DNA of 64,000 bases from Hartmannibacter diazotrophicus (GCF_900231165.1 NZ_LT960614.1:1982550-2046549), one strand, 5' to 3'. Counted from the stretch's first letter, positions 25,010 to 35,739 are shown. Made by a program: numbers and translations. The notes: a model not told the origin generated them from the sequence alone.

Positions 25010-28000
25010 TCAGCTGCAGCCGCTCGTCGAACCGCACGTGTCGCACTTCAGGCAGGTGCCGTTGCGCACCATCGTGAAGTTGCCGCACTCGTTGCAGCTT
25101 TCGCCGACATAGCCCTGGGCCCGGGCCTGCGCGACGCGGACGGCAAGCTCCGACTGCGTGCGGGCGACCGGCGACACGGCTTCAGCCTCGCCGACTTGCG
25201 CTTCCGCCGCCGGCTCGCTGTCGAGATCGCGCTTGAAGGCCGTTGCCGTCGATCCGCCGCGCGAAGTCACCGTCACCGACGTCTTGGCGGTGGCGAAGGC
25301 CGAGACGTTGCCGCCGGCGCTCGCCGTGGCCCCGGCGCCTGCCGAGCCCTTGGGCTCGCCCGTGCCGGAGAGCAGCTTGAACTTCTGCGTCTGGCCGCGA
25401 ACGAGGCCATGGCTGACCGGGGTGCCCTGCTTGTCCTCGCTGACGCCGCCGCCGATGCCGGTGGCGCTCACGTCCGGCTGGACATGGGCAAGGTCGTGCC
25501 GTCCGAGATAGGAGACGGCAAGCTCGCGGAACACATAGTCGAGGATCGACGTCGCATTCTTGATCGCGTCGTTGCCCTGCACCATGCCGGCCGGCTCGAA
25601 GCGCGTGAAGGTGAAGGCCTCCACATACTCTTCCAGCGGCACGCCATATTGCAGGCCGAGCGAGATGGCGATGGCGAAGTTGTTCATCATCGCGCGGAAG
25701 GCAGCGCCTTCCTTGTGCATGTCGATGAAGATCTCGCCGATGCGTCCGTCGTCGTATTCGCCGGTGCGCAGGTAGACCTTGTGCCCGCCGACGATTGCCT
25801 TCTGGGTATAGCCCTTGCGTCGGCCGGGCAGCTTCTCGCGCTCGCGGACCTTGATTTCCTTCTCGATGATCCGCTCCACGATCCGCTCGGCCATCACCGC
25901 CGCGCGGGCCGCCGTCGAACGGTCGGCGACCAGGGCCTCGACGGTGTCTTCCGCCTCGTCCTCGTCGTCGGCGATCAGCTGGCTGTTGAGCGGCTGGCTG
26001 AGCTTGGAGCCGTCGCGGTAGAGCGCGTTGGCCTTCAGCGCCAGACGCCAGGAGAGCATGTAGGCTTCCTTGCACTCCTCGACCGTCGCCTCGTTCGGCA
26101 TGTTGATGGTCTTGGAGATGGCGCCCGAGATGAAGGGCTGCGCGGCAGCCATCATCAGGATGTGGCTGTTGACCGACAGATAGCGCTTGCCGAGGCGGCC
26201 GCACGGATTGGCGCAGTCGAACACCGGATAGTGCTCTTCCTTCAGGAAGGGCGCGCCCTCAAGCGTCATCGCACCGCAGATGTGGGTGTTCGCCGCCTCG
26301 ATGTCGGCCTTGGAGAAGCCGAGATGCGAGAGCAGGTTGAACTCGGCATCGTTCATCTGCTCGTCGGTGACGCCGAGCGAGGACATTTCCGCGTCGCCGA
26401 GCGTCCAGCGGTTGAAGACGAACTTGATGTCGAAGGCCGACTTCAGCGCACCGCGCAGCTTGTCGATCGCCGTGTCCGACAGGCCCTTGGCGCGCAGGCT
26501 CGACGTGTTGATCGCCGGCGCCTGCTCCATGGAGCCGTGACCGACCGCATAGGCCTCGATCTCGGCGATCTGGCTTTCCGAGTAGCCAAGGCTGCGCAGA
26601 GCTTCCGGCACCGCGCGGTTGATGATCTTGAAGTAGCCGCCGCCGGCGAGCTTCTTGAACTTCACCAGCGCGAAGTCGGGCTCGATGCCGGTCGTGTCGC
26701 AGTCCATCACGAGGCCGATCGTGCCGGTCGGCGCGATGACGGAAACCTGCGCATTGCGGAAGCCATGCTGCTGGCCGAGCTCAAGCGCCCGGTCCCAGGC
26801 GGACTTGGCGGCCGCGATCAGCGCCTCGTCCTTGCAGGCGCCATTATGGACGAGCGGCACCGGGTTGATGGACAGGCCCTCATAGCCGTCCGCCTCGCCA
26901 TGCGCCGCGCGGCGATGGTTGCGGATGACCCGGAGCATGTCCGAGGCATTCTTCTTGTACTGCGGGAAGGTGCCAAGCTCGGAGGCCATTTCCGCCGAGG
27001 TCGCGTAGCACACGCCCGTCATGACGGCGGAGATGGCGGCGCAGATGCCGCGGCCCTCGTCGCTGTCATAGGGAATGCCCGAGGTCATCAGCAGGCCGCC
27101 GATGTTGGCATAGCCGAGGCCGAGGGTGCGGAACTCGTAGGAGAGCTTGGCGATCTCCTTGGACGGGAACTGCGCCATCAGCACCGAGATTTCGAGGACG
27201 ATGGTCCAGAGACGCACGCCATGCTCGAAGCCGGCAACGTCGAAGGACCCGTCCGGCCGGCGGAAGGTGAGGAGGTTCAGCGAGGCGAGGTTGCAGGCCG
27301 TGTCGTCCAGGAACATGTATTCCGAGCACGGGTTCGACGCGCGGATCTCGCCCGAGGCCGGGCAGGTGTGCCAGTCGTTAATCGTGGTGTGGAACTGCAG
27401 GCCCGGATCGGCCGAGGCCCAGGCGGCATGGCCGATCTCTTCCCACAGGTCGCGCGCCTTGAGGGTCTTGACCACCTTGCCGTCCTTGCGGGCGGTCAGA
27501 TCCCAGGTGCCGTTCGATTCAACAGCCCGCAGGAACTCGTCGGTGACGCGCACCGAGTTGTTCGAGTTCTGGCCGGAGACCGTGAGATAGGCCTCGGAGT
27601 CCCAGTCGGTGTCGAGCACGGGGAATTCGATCGAGGTATAGCCCTGCTTGGCGAACTGGATGACGCGCTGGATGTAGTTTTCCGGCACGGACGCCTTCTT
27701 GGCGGCGCGGATCTCGCGCTTCAGCGCCGGGTTCTTAGCCGGGTCGAAGCAGTCACCGTTTTCGCCCTCGCAGTTGACGCAGGCCTTCATCACCGCGCTG
27801 AGGTGGCGAGAGCAGGCCTTGGAGCCGGCGACGAGCGCGGCGACCTTCTGTTCCTCGCGGACCTTCCAGTTGATGTACTGCTCGATATCGGGATGGTCGG
27901 CATCGACCACCACCATCTTGGCGGCGCGGCGGGTGGTGCCGCCCGACTTGATGGCGCCCGCGGCCCGGTCGCCGATCTTGAGGAAGCTCATCAGGCCCGA

Positions 28001-28753
28001 CGAGCGGCCGCCGCCGGAGAGCTTTTCGCCCTCGCCGCGCAGGTAGGAGAAGTTGGAGCCGGTGCCCGAGCCGTATTTGAACAGGCGCGCCTCACGCACC
28101 CAGAGATCCATGATGCCGCCCTCGTTGACGAGGTCGTCGCCGACGGACTGGATGAAGCAGGCGTGGGGCTGGGGATGCTCGTAGGCGGAGGCCGAGCGGG
28201 TCAGCTTGCCGGTCTTGTAGTCGACATAGTAGTGGCCCTGGCCCGGGCCGTCGATGCCGTAGGCCCAATGCAGGCCGGTGTTGAACCACTGCGGCGAGTT
28301 CGGCGCGCAGCGCTGGGTGGCCAGCATGTAGCGCAGCTCGTCATGGAAAGCGTGGGCGTCCTCTTCCGAAGAGAAATAGCCGCCCTTCCAGCCCCAATAG
28401 GTCCAGGTGCCGGCAAGACGGTCGAAGACCTGGCGCGAGTCGGTCTCGCCGCCGAAGCGCTCGTCCTCGGGCAGGGCCGACAGCGCGTCGTCGTCGGCGA
28501 CGGAGCGCCACAGCCACGAGGGAACGTCGTTCTCCTCGACCTTCTTCATGACCGCCGGCACGCCCGCCTTGCGGAAATACTTCTGGGCGAGAATGTCGGA
28601 GGCCACCTGGCTCCAGCTGTCGGGAACCATCAGGTCGTCAGCGCGAAAAACCACCGACCCGTCGGGATTGCGGATCTCGCTCGTCGTCGCGCGAAATTCG
28701 ATCCCGGCATAAGGCGACTGTCCTTGGCTGGTGAAGCGCCGCTCAATCCGCAT
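25010..28753 (-). CDS. nrdJ: Adenosylcobalamin-dependent class II ribonucleotide reductase
   Basis: Makes deoxyribonucleotides from ribonucleotides using coenzyme B12, so it works with or without oxygen. 1247 residues, as in the long alphaproteobacterial form. Typical blocks: [20 protein letters not shown] near 148-167, [30 protein letters not shown] at 474-493 (active-site Cys loop), and a C-terminal zinc ribbon with CNECGNF, CLKC and CGSTSGCS. The ATG at 28753 is preceded by GGAAGGGG. No other nrd genes are in the window. Confidence 0.97.
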   Translation of the reverse strand: MRIERRFTSQGQSPYAGIEFRATTSEIRNPDGSVVFRADDLMVPDSWSQVASDILAQKYFRKAGVPAVMKKVEENDVPSWLWRSVADDDALSALPEDERFGGETDSRQVFDRLAGTWTYWGWKGGYFSSEEDAHAFHDELRYMLATQRCAPNSPQWFNTGLHWAYGIDGPGQGHYYVDYKTGKLTRSASAYEHPQPHACFIQSVGDDLVNEGGIMDLWVREARLFKYGSGTGSNFSYLRGEGEKLSGGGRSSGLMSFLKIGDRAAGAIKSGGTTRRAAKMVVVDADHPDIEQYINWKVREEQKVAALVAGSKACSRHLSAVMKACVNCEGENGDCFDPAKNPALKREIRAAKKASVPENYIQRVIQFAKQGYTSIEFPVLDTDWDSEAYLTVSGQNSNNSVRVTDEFLRAVESNGTWDLTARKDGKVVKTLKARDLWEEIGHAAWASADPGLQFHTTINDWHTCPASGEIRASNPCSEYMFLDDTACNLASLNLLTFRRPDGSFDVAGFEHGVRLWTIVLEISVLMAQFPSKEIAKLSYEFRTLGLGYANIGGLLMTSGIPYDSDEGRGICAAISAVMTGVCYATSAEMASELGTFPQYKKNASDMLRVIRNHRRAAHGEADGYEGLSINPVPLVHNGACKDEALIAAAKSAWDRALELGQQHGFRNAQVSVIAPTGTIGLVMDCDTTGIEPDFALVKFKKLAGGGYFKIINRAVPEALRSLGYSESQIAEIEAYAVGHGSMEQAPAINTSSLRAKGLSDTAIDKLRGALKSAFDIKFVFNRWTLGDAEMSSLGVTDEQMNDAEFNLLSHLGFSKADIEAANTHICGAMTLEGAPFLKEEHYPVFDCANPCGRLGKRYLSVNSHILMMAAAQPFISGAISKTINMPNEATVEECKEAYMLSWRLALKANALYRDGSKLSQPLNSQLIADDEDEAEDTVEALVADRSTAARAAVMAERIVERIIEKEIKVREREKLPGRRKGYTQKAIVGGHKVYLRTGEYDDGRIGEIFIDMHKEGAAFRAMMNNFAIAISLGLQYGVPLEEYVEAFTFTRFEPAGMVQGNDAIKNATSILDYVFRELAVSYLGRHDLAHVQPDVSATGIGGGVSEDKQGTPVSHGLVRGQTQKFKLLSGTGEPKGSAGAGATASAGGNVSAFATAKTSVTVTSRGGSTATAFKRDLDSEPAAEAQVGEAEAVSPVARTQSELAVRVAQARAQGYVGESCNECGNFTMVRNGTCLKCDTCGSTSGCS

Positions 28754-29307
28754 CCTGTATGCCCCTTCCAGATTTTGTGCTCTGCGTTTGGTATTTCGCA
28801 ACATATGGCCCCATTCGACGAACTCGCCAATCCAACGGGCGGCTCAATCAACAGGGCAGAAACGGTTATCCACGAAAGTGTCGCCGAGGGCGTTTCGTGG
28901 AGATTTCGGTTGACGCCATAGCCGTCGACTCGCTGTGCGCGGGGCACGTTCGATTCGCTGCCGGCGATCCCTTTGGTTTCTCGAAAAAAATGTCGTCCGC
29001 AGCATTTTGCTTAACGCCCGTCGACAGAAGGAAGTTAAGCGACTCGCGGAATTTTCGTCAAGGTCTTGTGTCTCAAATTCTGATCAAAACTACATATGGT
29101 ATGCCGGTTGAGATTTGGCAAAAACGATTCGGAAAATTTTCGTTAATTTTTCCGACAATCGAAACGGCAATCCGAAGGGTTTCTCAGCTTTCCCTCGCTA
29201 GTGTTGAAACGGTGCTGTCCCCAGGTCCGATCGCGTGGCCGGGGAGGGCGGCGATCCGGCTCAATCGCAACATATGGCCGGTGTTTCAGGACGAGGTTCG
29301 CGCGCGG
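28754..29307. promoter_or_regulatory. Divergent promoter region, nrdJ / response regulator
   Basis: 554 bp without a supportable gene. The identical 15-mer tcgcaacatatggcc occurs twice in the same orientation, at 28796-28810 (43 bp before nrdJ) and 29265-29279 (28 bp before the response regulator). A third related word, acatatggta, is at about 29091. The spacer is A+T-rich around 28980-29180. Confidence 0.5.
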
Positions 29308-30087
29308 ATGACCCTTAACAGCAGCTACGGTTTGCCAGCGGAGATCCTCGACGTCATCGTCGTTGACGATTCCAAACCGATGCAGCTGATGATCCGCTCG
29401 ATGCTGCACAATATCCACCCCCGCCGCGTCCGGTGCTTCGACACCGCCGAGGAGGCGCTCGACGCCATGCTCGTCGAGCCGCCGAATCTCATCATCACCG
29501 ACTGGCAGCTGTCGGGCATGTCCGGATACCAGTTGCTGCGCACCATCCGGCTGAAGCAGATGGCGCCGCTTTCCTTCGTGCCGTTGCTGGTCGTCTCCTC
29601 CAACGCGACGCGCCGCTCGGTGGAGCGCGCCTTCAGGGCAGGGGCCAGCCATTTCCTGGTCAAGCCGCTGTCGGCAGCCTGCCTCAGCAAATGGATCAAC
29701 CGGGTCCTGAAGGACAAGCGCGAGTTCGTCCTGTCCGACACCGGCCACTATGTGATCGAGGGCGTCGCCGAGGCTTTGGCGGTCCATCGCGGTCGGCAGG
29801 ATACGCTGGAACGCGCCCGCCTTTTCCACGACCGCAGCGTCCGCCGCGTTGTCGAGGCGCAGTCGCACGTGGACCGCATCCTCGCCAAAGTCATCAATCC
29901 GGATATTCTCGAGGATGACACGGACTTCGACGGGCCGAGAATGGGGCCCATGGTCGAGGCGGAGCCGGCACCGGCCATGGTCGAGCCCAGAGGTCCGGAA
30001 CGTGCAACCCTCAAGCCCCTTGGGCGCGGCGAGCGCAGCCGCAGCAAGCGGATGAAGACCTTCTCCAGTCTCGGTGGACGGCGCTGA
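29308..30087 (+). CDS. Two-component response regulator with C-terminal extension
   Basis: 259 residues. A receiver domain covers about 14-135: acidic pair at 20-21 (VVDDSKPM), phosphoacceptor Asp65 in LIITDWQLSGMSG, Thr/Ser in VVSSNAT, and Lys119 in FLVKPLS. The remaining ~120 residues have no DNA-binding domain I can name; they are charged, helical and end in a basic tail. Stand-alone receivers of this sort are common in rhizobia, often in motility or stress networks. Start chosen at the ATG shortly before the receiver. No kinase is adjacent. Confidence 0.88.
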   Translation: MTLNSSYGLPAEILDVIVVDDSKPMQLMIRSMLHNIHPRRVRCFDTAEEALDAMLVEPPNLIITDWQLSGMSGYQLLRTIRLKQMAPLSFVPLLVVSSNATRRSVERAFRAGASHFLVKPLSAACLSKWINRVLKDKREFVLSDTGHYVIEGVAEALAVHRGRQDTLERARLFHDRSVRRVVEAQSHVDRILAKVINPDILEDDTDFDGPRMGPMVEAEPAPAMVEPRGPERATLKPLGRGERSRSKRMKTFSSLGGRR

Positions 30088-30156
30088 CGCTTCGCAGTCG
30101 GGGCAGGGGCCAGGAAAGTGACCGGCCCGCCATGGCGCCGGCCCGCTCGTTCAATA

Positions 30157-30200
30157 TGAGAGTCCCCAACGCCATTATTGAGAGTCCCCAACGCCATTAT
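30157..30200. repeat. Perfect tandem 22-bp duplication
   Basis: Two back-to-back identical units beginning tgagagtccccaacgcc lie 70 bp after the response regulator. No open reading frame spans them usefully. The stretch to 30444 shows no gene. Confidence 0.85.
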
Positions 30201-30444
30201 AATGAGTGGCCTGCGGCCAACGCTGCCGGCATCCGTGTCGGCAGGATGAACCCGCATTTCCGCCGGCAAGCGGCGCCTCGCCGAAGACCCGTTCCAAGTG
30301 ACTGGCATTGCGCGGCATTGGCCCCTCCCGCTCATTCATGCCGAATTGGCAATGCTGCTCGCCGGGGGCTCCTGGCGACTGGACATTCGGCGTTGGCCTC
30401 GCCATAGTCCCCCGCAACGCGAATAGGTTCGGATGGCGCGATAG

Positions 30445-30831
30445 ATGAGCAATCTGCTTCTCAAAATTTTCACTTGGTGGAACGGCTCGACGATGGGCAC
30501 CGACTTCTTCACCGCGCGCAAGGGCGTGCGTGTGGGAGAAGACGAACTCGGCAACGTCTATTACCGGACGTCCGACGACAAGCGCCGCTGGGTGATCTAC
30601 AACGGTGTTGCCGAGGCGAGCGCCATTCCGCCGGGCTGGCACGGCTGGATGCATCATCGTGTCGATACCGCGCCGACCGACGAGAACTATACGCCCCGTG
30701 CCTGGCAGAAGCCGCACCGGGCCAATCCGACCGGAACGCCGGGCGCCTACCATCCCCCGGGCTCCATTCTCGGCAGCGGCCACCGTCCGCGTGTCACCGG
30801 CGACTATGACGCCTGGACGCCCGGTAGCTGA
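30445..30831 (+). CDS. NDUFA12-like NADH:ubiquinone oxidoreductase subunit
   Basis: 128 residues. Homolog of mitochondrial NDUFA12 (B17.2), an accessory subunit of complex I found in Alphaproteobacteria: ITWW-like N-terminus (LLKIFTWWNG), GTDFFTARKGVRVGEDELGN, RRWVIYNG, PPGWHGWMHH, and a late Pro-rich tail. It associates with the matrix-arm side of NADH dehydrogenase in the cytoplasm. It is near DUF2155 and aat, the usual alphaproteobacterial order. A strong terminator follows. Confidence 0.95.
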   Translation: MSNLLLKIFTWWNGSTMGTDFFTARKGVRVGEDELGNVYYRTSDDKRRWVIYNGVAEASAIPPGWHGWMHHRVDTAPTDENYTPRAWQKPHRANPTGTPGAYHPPGSILGSGHRPRVTGDYDAWTPGS

Positions 30832-30856
30832 TCCGCCCCTGATCTTCGAAATCGGC

Positions 30857-30889
30857 CAATGCCTGCACTCTTGCAGGCATTGCTTTTTT
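30857..30889 (+). terminator. Rho-independent terminator after NDUFA12
   Basis: An 11-bp perfect stem (CAATGCCTGCA / TGCAGGCATTG) with a CTCT loop is followed by six Ts. Confidence 0.92.
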
Positions 30890-30945
30890 GCGGAGCCGCC
30901 ACGGGCCGCTCCTGACCCTTTCCGCGGGAACGAACTCCACACATC

Positions 30946-31890
30946 ATGGCCAAGCGCAGCATCATCATCGACACCGATCCGGGACAGGACGACGCCATCG
31001 CCATCGCCCTGGCGGTTGCCTCGCCGGACGAACTGGAAATCCTCGGCCTCAGCATCGTTGCCGGCAACGTCCCTCTGAAGCGGACGGTGGACAACGGCCT
31101 GAAGGTCCTCGAACTCTGCGGCCGGCCCGACATCCCGGTCCACGCCGGCGCCGATCGTCCGTTGCTCGAGGCGCTGGTCACCGCCGAGCATGTTCACGGC
31201 GAGACCGGTCTCAACGGCGTCGACCTGCCGGACCCGGCGATGCCGGTCGCCGACAAGCATGCGGTCGACTTCCTGATCGACACGATCATGGAGCATCCCG
31301 AGAAGTCGATCACCATCTGCGCGCTCGGCCCGCTCACCAACATCGCCGTGGCGCTTGCGCGCGAGCCGCGCATCGGACCGCGGCTCGACCAGATCGTGCT
31401 GATGGGCGGCGCGATGGCGGAAGGGGGCAACATCACGCCCTCGGCCGAGTTCAACATCTATGTCGACCCGCAGGCGGCGGCGCTCGTCTTCAGGTCGGGC
31501 ATTCCGCTGGTCGTGCTGCCGCTCGACGTGACCCACAAGGCGCCGACGACGCCGGAGCGCATCGCCCGATTCGCCGCGCTCGATAATCGCTGCGGTCCGG
31601 CCTATGCCGGCCTGCTCGATTTCGCCAAGCGCTTCGACGAGGAAAAATACGGTAGCGTCGGCGGGCCCTTGCACGATCCGATGACGGTCGCCTGGCTGCT
31701 GCGGCCGGATATATTCAAGGGCCGTCACGTCAACGTCGAGATCGAGACCTCAAGTCCGCTCACCCGCGGAATGACGGTCGTCGACTGGTGGGATGTCACG
31801 GATCGTCTGCCGAACGCGCTCTTCATCCGCGAGGTCGACGACGAGGCATTCTTCGACCTGCTTGTGTCGCGGTTTGCGAGCCTGCCCTGA
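30946..31890 (+). CDS. Nucleoside hydrolase (IUNH family)
   Basis: 314 residues. Cleaves the N-glycosidic bond of ribonucleosides, releasing base and ribose for salvage. The calcium-binding motif DTDPGQDDA is at 9-17; further family blocks are GLSIVAGNVPL, TICALGPLTNIAVAL, VLMGGAMAEGGNITP and the late LHDPMTVAWLL with the active-site His/Asp. Substrate preference (inosine-uridine, purine or pyrimidine) cannot be told. It stands between NDUFA12 and DUF2155 and is insulated by a terminator upstream, so it is probably its own unit. Confidence 0.95.
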   Translation: MAKRSIIIDTDPGQDDAIAIALAVASPDELEILGLSIVAGNVPLKRTVDNGLKVLELCGRPDIPVHAGADRPLLEALVTAEHVHGETGLNGVDLPDPAMPVADKHAVDFLIDTIMEHPEKSITICALGPLTNIAVALAREPRIGPRLDQIVLMGGAMAEGGNITPSAEFNIYVDPQAAALVFRSGIPLVVLPLDVTHKAPTTPERIARFAALDNRCGPAYAGLLDFAKRFDEEKYGSVGGPLHDPMTVAWLLRPDIFKGRHVNVEIETSSPLTRGMTVVDWWDVTDRLPNALFIREVDDEAFFDLLVSRFASLP

Positions 31891-32043
31891 CGATTTTCGT
31901 GTTCGGCCCCGTTCGCGCCGCAATCGTGGGCGAGGTGCAGGAGGCATCCCGGACCAGAAAGACCATGCGCTTTGGTTGGTGATGCTTTAAAAGCCGGGAC
32001 AAAAGAGCCGATTCCGGCTCGAAGAACGATCGAAAAGGTTGTG

Positions 32044-32652
32044 ATGAAGTTCAGGGACGTCAAACGTGCGGGCGCCACCGTGGTCATGACCGCAGCGCTG
32101 GCCATCTCCTTCGGCACCGCTGCCAAGGCCGAGAAGGTCGCCAACAAGGTTGCCGTCTTCACCGGCCTCGACAAGATCACCGGCCGCATCATCACCTTCG
32201 ACGTCTATATCAACGAGACTGTCCAGTTCGGTGCCCTGCGCGTGACGCCGCGCGTCTGCTACACGCGCCCGCCGACGGAAGCCTCGCAGACCGACGCCTT
32301 CGTCGACGTCGACGTCATCACCCTGAACAACACCATCCAGCGCATCTTTTCCGGCTGGATGTTCGCCTCCAGCCCCGCGCTCAATGCCGTCGAGCATCCG
32401 GTCTATGACGTCTGGCTGAAGGATTGCCGCCAGGAGAGCGATATCCCGCCGCCCGGCGAGCGTGGCCAGGCGCAGAGCCGCCAGGCCGAGCCCAATCCGG
32501 AAGACGCCGAGACGTCGACGGGCGGCGCGCCGGCCGAAGGTACCGTGCCGCTGCCGCCGCCGAAGCCGCCGGTGCCGACCTACGATCAGCTTTCTCCCGA
32601 TGAGCCGCAGGACGGTACGGAACTGGATCCGAACGTCGACATCGAGGATTGA
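32044..32652 (+). CDS. DUF2155 family secreted protein
   Basis: 202 residues. A signal peptide (VVMTAALAISFGTAAKA) precedes the DUF2155 domain (VANKVAVFTGLDKITGRI, FGALRVTPRVCYTRP, VFASSPALNAVEHPVYDVWL KDC), which occurs almost only in Alphaproteobacteria. The C-terminal ~55 residues are Pro/acidic and disordered-looking. Conserved position between the complex I accessory gene and aat suggests an envelope role. The function is unknown. The ATG at 32044 has AAGG upstream; the frame is open further but without a better site. Confidence 0.92.
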   Translation: MKFRDVKRAGATVVMTAALAISFGTAAKAEKVANKVAVFTGLDKITGRIITFDVYINETVQFGALRVTPRVCYTRPPTEASQTDAFVDVDVITLNNTIQRIFSGWMFASSPALNAVEHPVYDVWLKDCRQESDIPPPGERGQAQSRQAEPNPEDAETSTGGAPAEGTVPLPPPKPPVPTYDQLSPDEPQDGTELDPNVDIED

Positions 32653-32772
32653 CGGTTGGCGGGCGGGTTCACGGATCGTTGAACCCGCCGGGATCCTTTG
32701 ATCTCCGCGGTCCGCAAGTCCTGTGCTAGGCTTTTGTTGCTGGGGCGTTACGAGCGACACAGGAGCAAGGCA

Positions 32773-32988
32773 ATGAAGGCACTGATCGTGTTGTCCGCGT
32801 TCTTCGGGCTTTCGGTGGCACCGGCAATGGCCGAGTGTTCCTTCCACAAGATGACGATGGCATCGACGACGGCTCAGGACGAGGAGACGACGGCGAGCCA
32901 CGAGCCCGTGGTTTCCGAGCGTGTGCAGGCGTCGCTGGCGCAGCAGCCGGAAGCATCGGCCGAATCGCAGAAGGTCGCGGTGGAATAG
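32773..32988 (+). CDS. Small secreted protein, 71 residues
   Basis: A signal peptide (MKALIVLSAFFGLSVAPAMA) is followed by a short acidic, Gln/Ala/Glu-rich mature chain with one Cys near its start. AGGAG lies upstream of the ATG. No family recognised. It follows DUF2155 and ends just before a strong terminator, so it closes that transcript. Confidence 0.8.
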   Translation: MKALIVLSAFFGLSVAPAMAECSFHKMTMASTTAQDEETTASHEPVVSERVQASLAQQPEASAESQKVAVE

Positions 32989-33014
32989 CCCGTTCGGCTT
33001 GCTGACAGTCTGGC

Positions 33015-33043
33015 GCCGCCGGTTTGCTGGCGGCGTTTTTTTG
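33015..33043 (+). terminator. Rho-independent terminator
   Basis: A CGCCGCC/GGCGGCG stem with an 8-base loop and seven Ts ends the DUF2155/small-protein unit, facing the convergent aat gene. Confidence 0.93.
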
Positions 33044-33067
33044 TCTTCGGCGAGCTCGCAAAGGGCG

Positions 33068-33739
33068 TCAGGTGCCGGGGGCAATCCATGTCAGCGCCTC
33101 GGCGCCGCTGATCTCGGTTCCGAGGGCGAAGAAGTCCCCCTCCGTCGTCAGCGCGTCGCCAAGACGCTTGCGGTAGGCCGAGCGCCTGATCTCGATGGCG
33201 CCGAAGCGGGCGAGATGGCTGGTCACGAACTGCGTGTCGAGCAGCCGGTAGCCTCCGGCCCTCAGCCGTGCGACGAGGTGGACGAGCGCGACCTTCGAGG
33301 CGTCGGTCTCACGCGAAAACATGCTCTCGCCGAAGAAGGCTCCGCCGAGCGAGACGCCGTAGAGGCCGCCGACGAGCTTGCCCTCGCGCCAACTTTCCAC
33401 CGTATGGGCGTGGCCCGCTTCGAACAGGCTGGCGTAGAGAGCACGGATGCGGTCGTTGATCCACGTCGTCTGCCGGCCGGGCGCAGGCGCGGCGCAGCCG
33501 TCGATGACGCCCTTGAAATCGGAGTCGATCCGGACCTGGAAATGATCGGCCCGGACAGTGCGTGCGAGCCGCTTCGGCAAGTGGAAGCTGTCGAGGGGAA
33601 GGACCCCGCGTTCCTCCGGTTCGATCCAGAAGAGGCTCGGGTCCTCCGCGCTCTCGGCCATCGGAAAGATGCCGCAGGCGTAGGCCTTGAGCAGCATTTC
33701 CACGGTGATCTCGAAGCTTCGGTCTTCGCCGCGCGCCAA
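33068..33739 (-). CDS. aat: Leucyl/phenylalanyl-tRNA-protein transferase
   Basis: Adds Leu or Phe to proteins with N-terminal Arg/Lys, marking them for ClpS-ClpAP degradation. 223 residues: [48 protein letters not shown] and [16 protein letters not shown] are diagnostic. The start is a TTG at 33739 with GGAG about ten bases upstream, giving the expected N-terminus; no ATG precedes the conserved block. It lies downstream of accB-accC in the usual order. Confidence 0.95.
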   Translation of the reverse strand: MARGEDRSFEITVEMLLKAYACGIFPMAESAEDPSLFWIEPEERGVLPLDSFHLPKRLARTVRADHFQVRIDSDFKGVIDGCAAPAPGRQTTWINDRIRALYASLFEAGHAHTVESWREGKLVGGLYGVSLGGAFFGESMFSRETDASKVALVHLVARLRAGGYRLLDTQFVTSHLARFGAIEIRRSAYRKRLGDALTTEGDFFALGTEISGAEALTWIAPGT

Positions 33740-33902
33740 TTAAGTCCAGCTCCAGCATTCGCCGTCCGGCGGACGGTTCGGAAGACACCGCGCTTTCCGG
33801 AAGTCCGGACGCGGTGACCCATCAGAGACGCCCCAGGCTCGGCAGGATTGCCCGTTGGGGCCGCATCATCCTCTTCTCAGATGATGCCGGCCCGGACGAA
33901 CG

Positions 33903-35258
33903 TCAATCGGGCAGTTCCGGATTCGTCGCCAGATACTTTTCCAGCCAGTGGATGTCGTAGAGGCCGTTGGCGATGTCCTGATTCTCGATCAGGCCACGGA
34001 ACAGCGGGATCGTCGTCTGGATGCCGTCGACGACGAACTCGTCGAGACACCGCCTGAGCCGCATCAGGCATTCGACACGTGTGCGGCCGTGGACGATCAG
34101 CTTGCCGATCAAGCTGTCGTAGTTCGGCGGGATCATATAGCCCTGATAAACACCCGAATCGACGCGCACACCAAGCCCGCCCGGGGGGTGGTAGTAGGTG
34201 ATGCGACCGGGCGAGGGGGCGAACGTCGACGGATTCTCGGCATTGATCCGGCATTCGATGGCATGACCGTTGAAAGTCACGTCGCTCTGCTGGATGGTCA
34301 GCGTTGCGCCAGATGCCACCTTGATCTGCTCGTTGACGAGGTCGATGCCGGTGATCATCTCGGTCACCGGATGCTCGACCTGCAGGCGGGTGTTCATCTC
34401 GATGAAATAGAACTCGCCGTTCTCATAGAGGAACTCGATCGTGCCGACGCCGGAGTATTTCAGCTCGGCCATGGCATTGGCGCAGATCGAACCGATGCGG
34501 TCGCGCTGCTCCTGATTGAGGGCAGGCGAGAGCGCTTCCTCCCAGACCTTCTGGTGCCGGCGCTGCAGCGAACAGTCGCGCTCACCGATATGGATGGCGT
34601 TGCCCTTGCCGTCGCCGAGGATCTGGATCTCGATGTGGCGCGGCTTGCCGAGATACTTCTCGATATAGACCGAATCGTCACCGAAGGCGTTCTTGGCTTC
34701 CGAGCGGGCCGCCGACAGCGCTGACGACATTTCCTCTTCGCTGCGGGCAACGCGCATGCCGCGGCCGCCGCCGCCGGCTGCCGCCTTCACGAGAACCGGA
34801 TAGCCGATCTCGGCGCCGATGCGATGAGCGTCCTCGTCGTTGGTCACCGCGCCGTCCGAGCCGGGAACGACCGGAATACCGAGGCGCCTTGCGGTCGCCT
34901 TGGCCTCGATCTTGTCGCCCATGATGCGGATATGTTCCGCGCTCGGACCGATGAAGGCGATGTTGTGCGCGCTGAGAATCTCCGCAAAGCGGGCGTTCTC
35001 GGACAGGAATCCGTAGCCGGGGTGCACGGCGTCGGCGCCCGTGATCTCGCAGGCGGCGAGGATTTCCGGCATGTTCAGGTAGCTGTCGCGGGCGGCCGGC
35101 GGTCCGATACAGACCGATTCGTCCGCAAGGCGCACATGCATGGCATTGGCGTCGGCGGTCGAATGAACGGCCACCGTCTCGATGCCGAGCTCCTTGCAGG
35201 CGCGCAGGACGCGCAGCGCGATTTCACCTCGGTTGGCGATCAGGATCTTGTTGAACAT
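33903..35258 (-). CDS. accC: Acetyl-CoA carboxylase, biotin carboxylase subunit
   Basis: ATP-dependent carboxylation of biotin, first half-reaction of malonyl-CoA synthesis. 451 residues, standard. Blocks: KILIANRGEIALRV, GYGFLSENARFA, glycine-rich AAGGGGRGMR for ATP, FYFIEMNTRLQVEHPVTE, and the late C-terminal lid. It starts 10 nt after accB stop and is cotranscribed. Confidence 0.98.
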   Translation of the reverse strand: MFNKILIANRGEIALRVLRACKELGIETVAVHSTADANAMHVRLADESVCIGPPAARDSYLNMPEILAACEITGADAVHPGYGFLSENARFAEILSAHNIAFIGPSAEHIRIMGDKIEAKATARRLGIPVVPGSDGAVTNDEDAHRIGAEIGYPVLVKAAAGGGGRGMRVARSEEEMSSALSAARSEAKNAFGDDSVYIEKYLGKPRHIEIQILGDGKGNAIHIGERDCSLQRRHQKVWEEALSPALNQEQRDRIGSICANAMAELKYSGVGTIEFLYENGEFYFIEMNTRLQVEHPVTEMITGIDLVNEQIKVASGATLTIQQSDVTFNGHAIECRINAENPSTFAPSPGRITYYHPPGGLGVRVDSGVYQGYMIPPNYDSLIGKLIVHGRTRVECLMRLRRCLDEFVVDGIQTTIPLFRGLIENQDIANGLYDIHWLEKYLATNPELPD

Positions 35259-35268
35259 GGTCGTCCCG

Positions 35269-35739
35269 TTATTCGATTACGACCAGCACTTCGCCATATT
35301 CCACCGGCTGTCCGTCATCGATGAGGATGGCGGTCACCTTGCCCGCGCGGGGCGCGGGGATCTGGTTCATGTGCTTCATCGCCTCGATGATCAGCAGCGT
35401 CTGGCCGGCGCGAACCGTGTCGCCGACGGTCACGAAGGTCCGTGCGCCGGGTTCCGGTGCCAGATAGCAGGTGCCCACCATCGGCGAAGTGACGGCGCCG
35501 GGGTTGCTTGCCGGATCGCTGGCTGCGGCCGGAGCGGGCGCCGGTGCCACGGCGGCGGGCGGCGGAGGCGAAACCATGGCCACCGGAGCCGGCGACGCGA
35601 CCTGCGCGGTCGCGATGACCGTGCGCGCGACGCGGATGCGCAGCCCCTCCTGTTCGACTTCGATCTCGGAGAGGTCGGTCTCCTTGAGAATTTTCGCAAG
35701 CTGCCGGATGGCGGTCTGGTCGATGTTGGTTTTGGCCAT
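35269..35739 (-). CDS. accB: Biotin carboxyl carrier protein
   Basis: Swinging biotin arm of acetyl-CoA carboxylase, 156 residues. The N-terminal helical part is followed by an Ala/Pro linker (50-85) and the biotinyl domain with Lys122 in EAMKHMNQ. Immediately precedes accC. In many relatives aroQ lies upstream, but here the upstream 500 bp hold none. Confidence 0.96.
   Translation of the reverse strand: MAKTNIDQTAIRQLAKILKETDLSEIEVEQEGLRIRVARTVIATAQVASPAPVAMVSPPPPAAVAPAPAPAAASDPASNPGAVTSPMVGTCYLAPEPGARTFVTVGDTVRAGQTLLIIEAMKHMNQIPAPRAGKVTAILIDDGQPVEYGEVLVVIE

Noticed and set aside
24944-28921. Very long open frame on the + strand across nrdJ
   Set aside because: It is the antisense of nrdJ. 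GC-rich codon use leaves that frame open; its Arg/Ala/Val/Gly-heavy translation has no domain.
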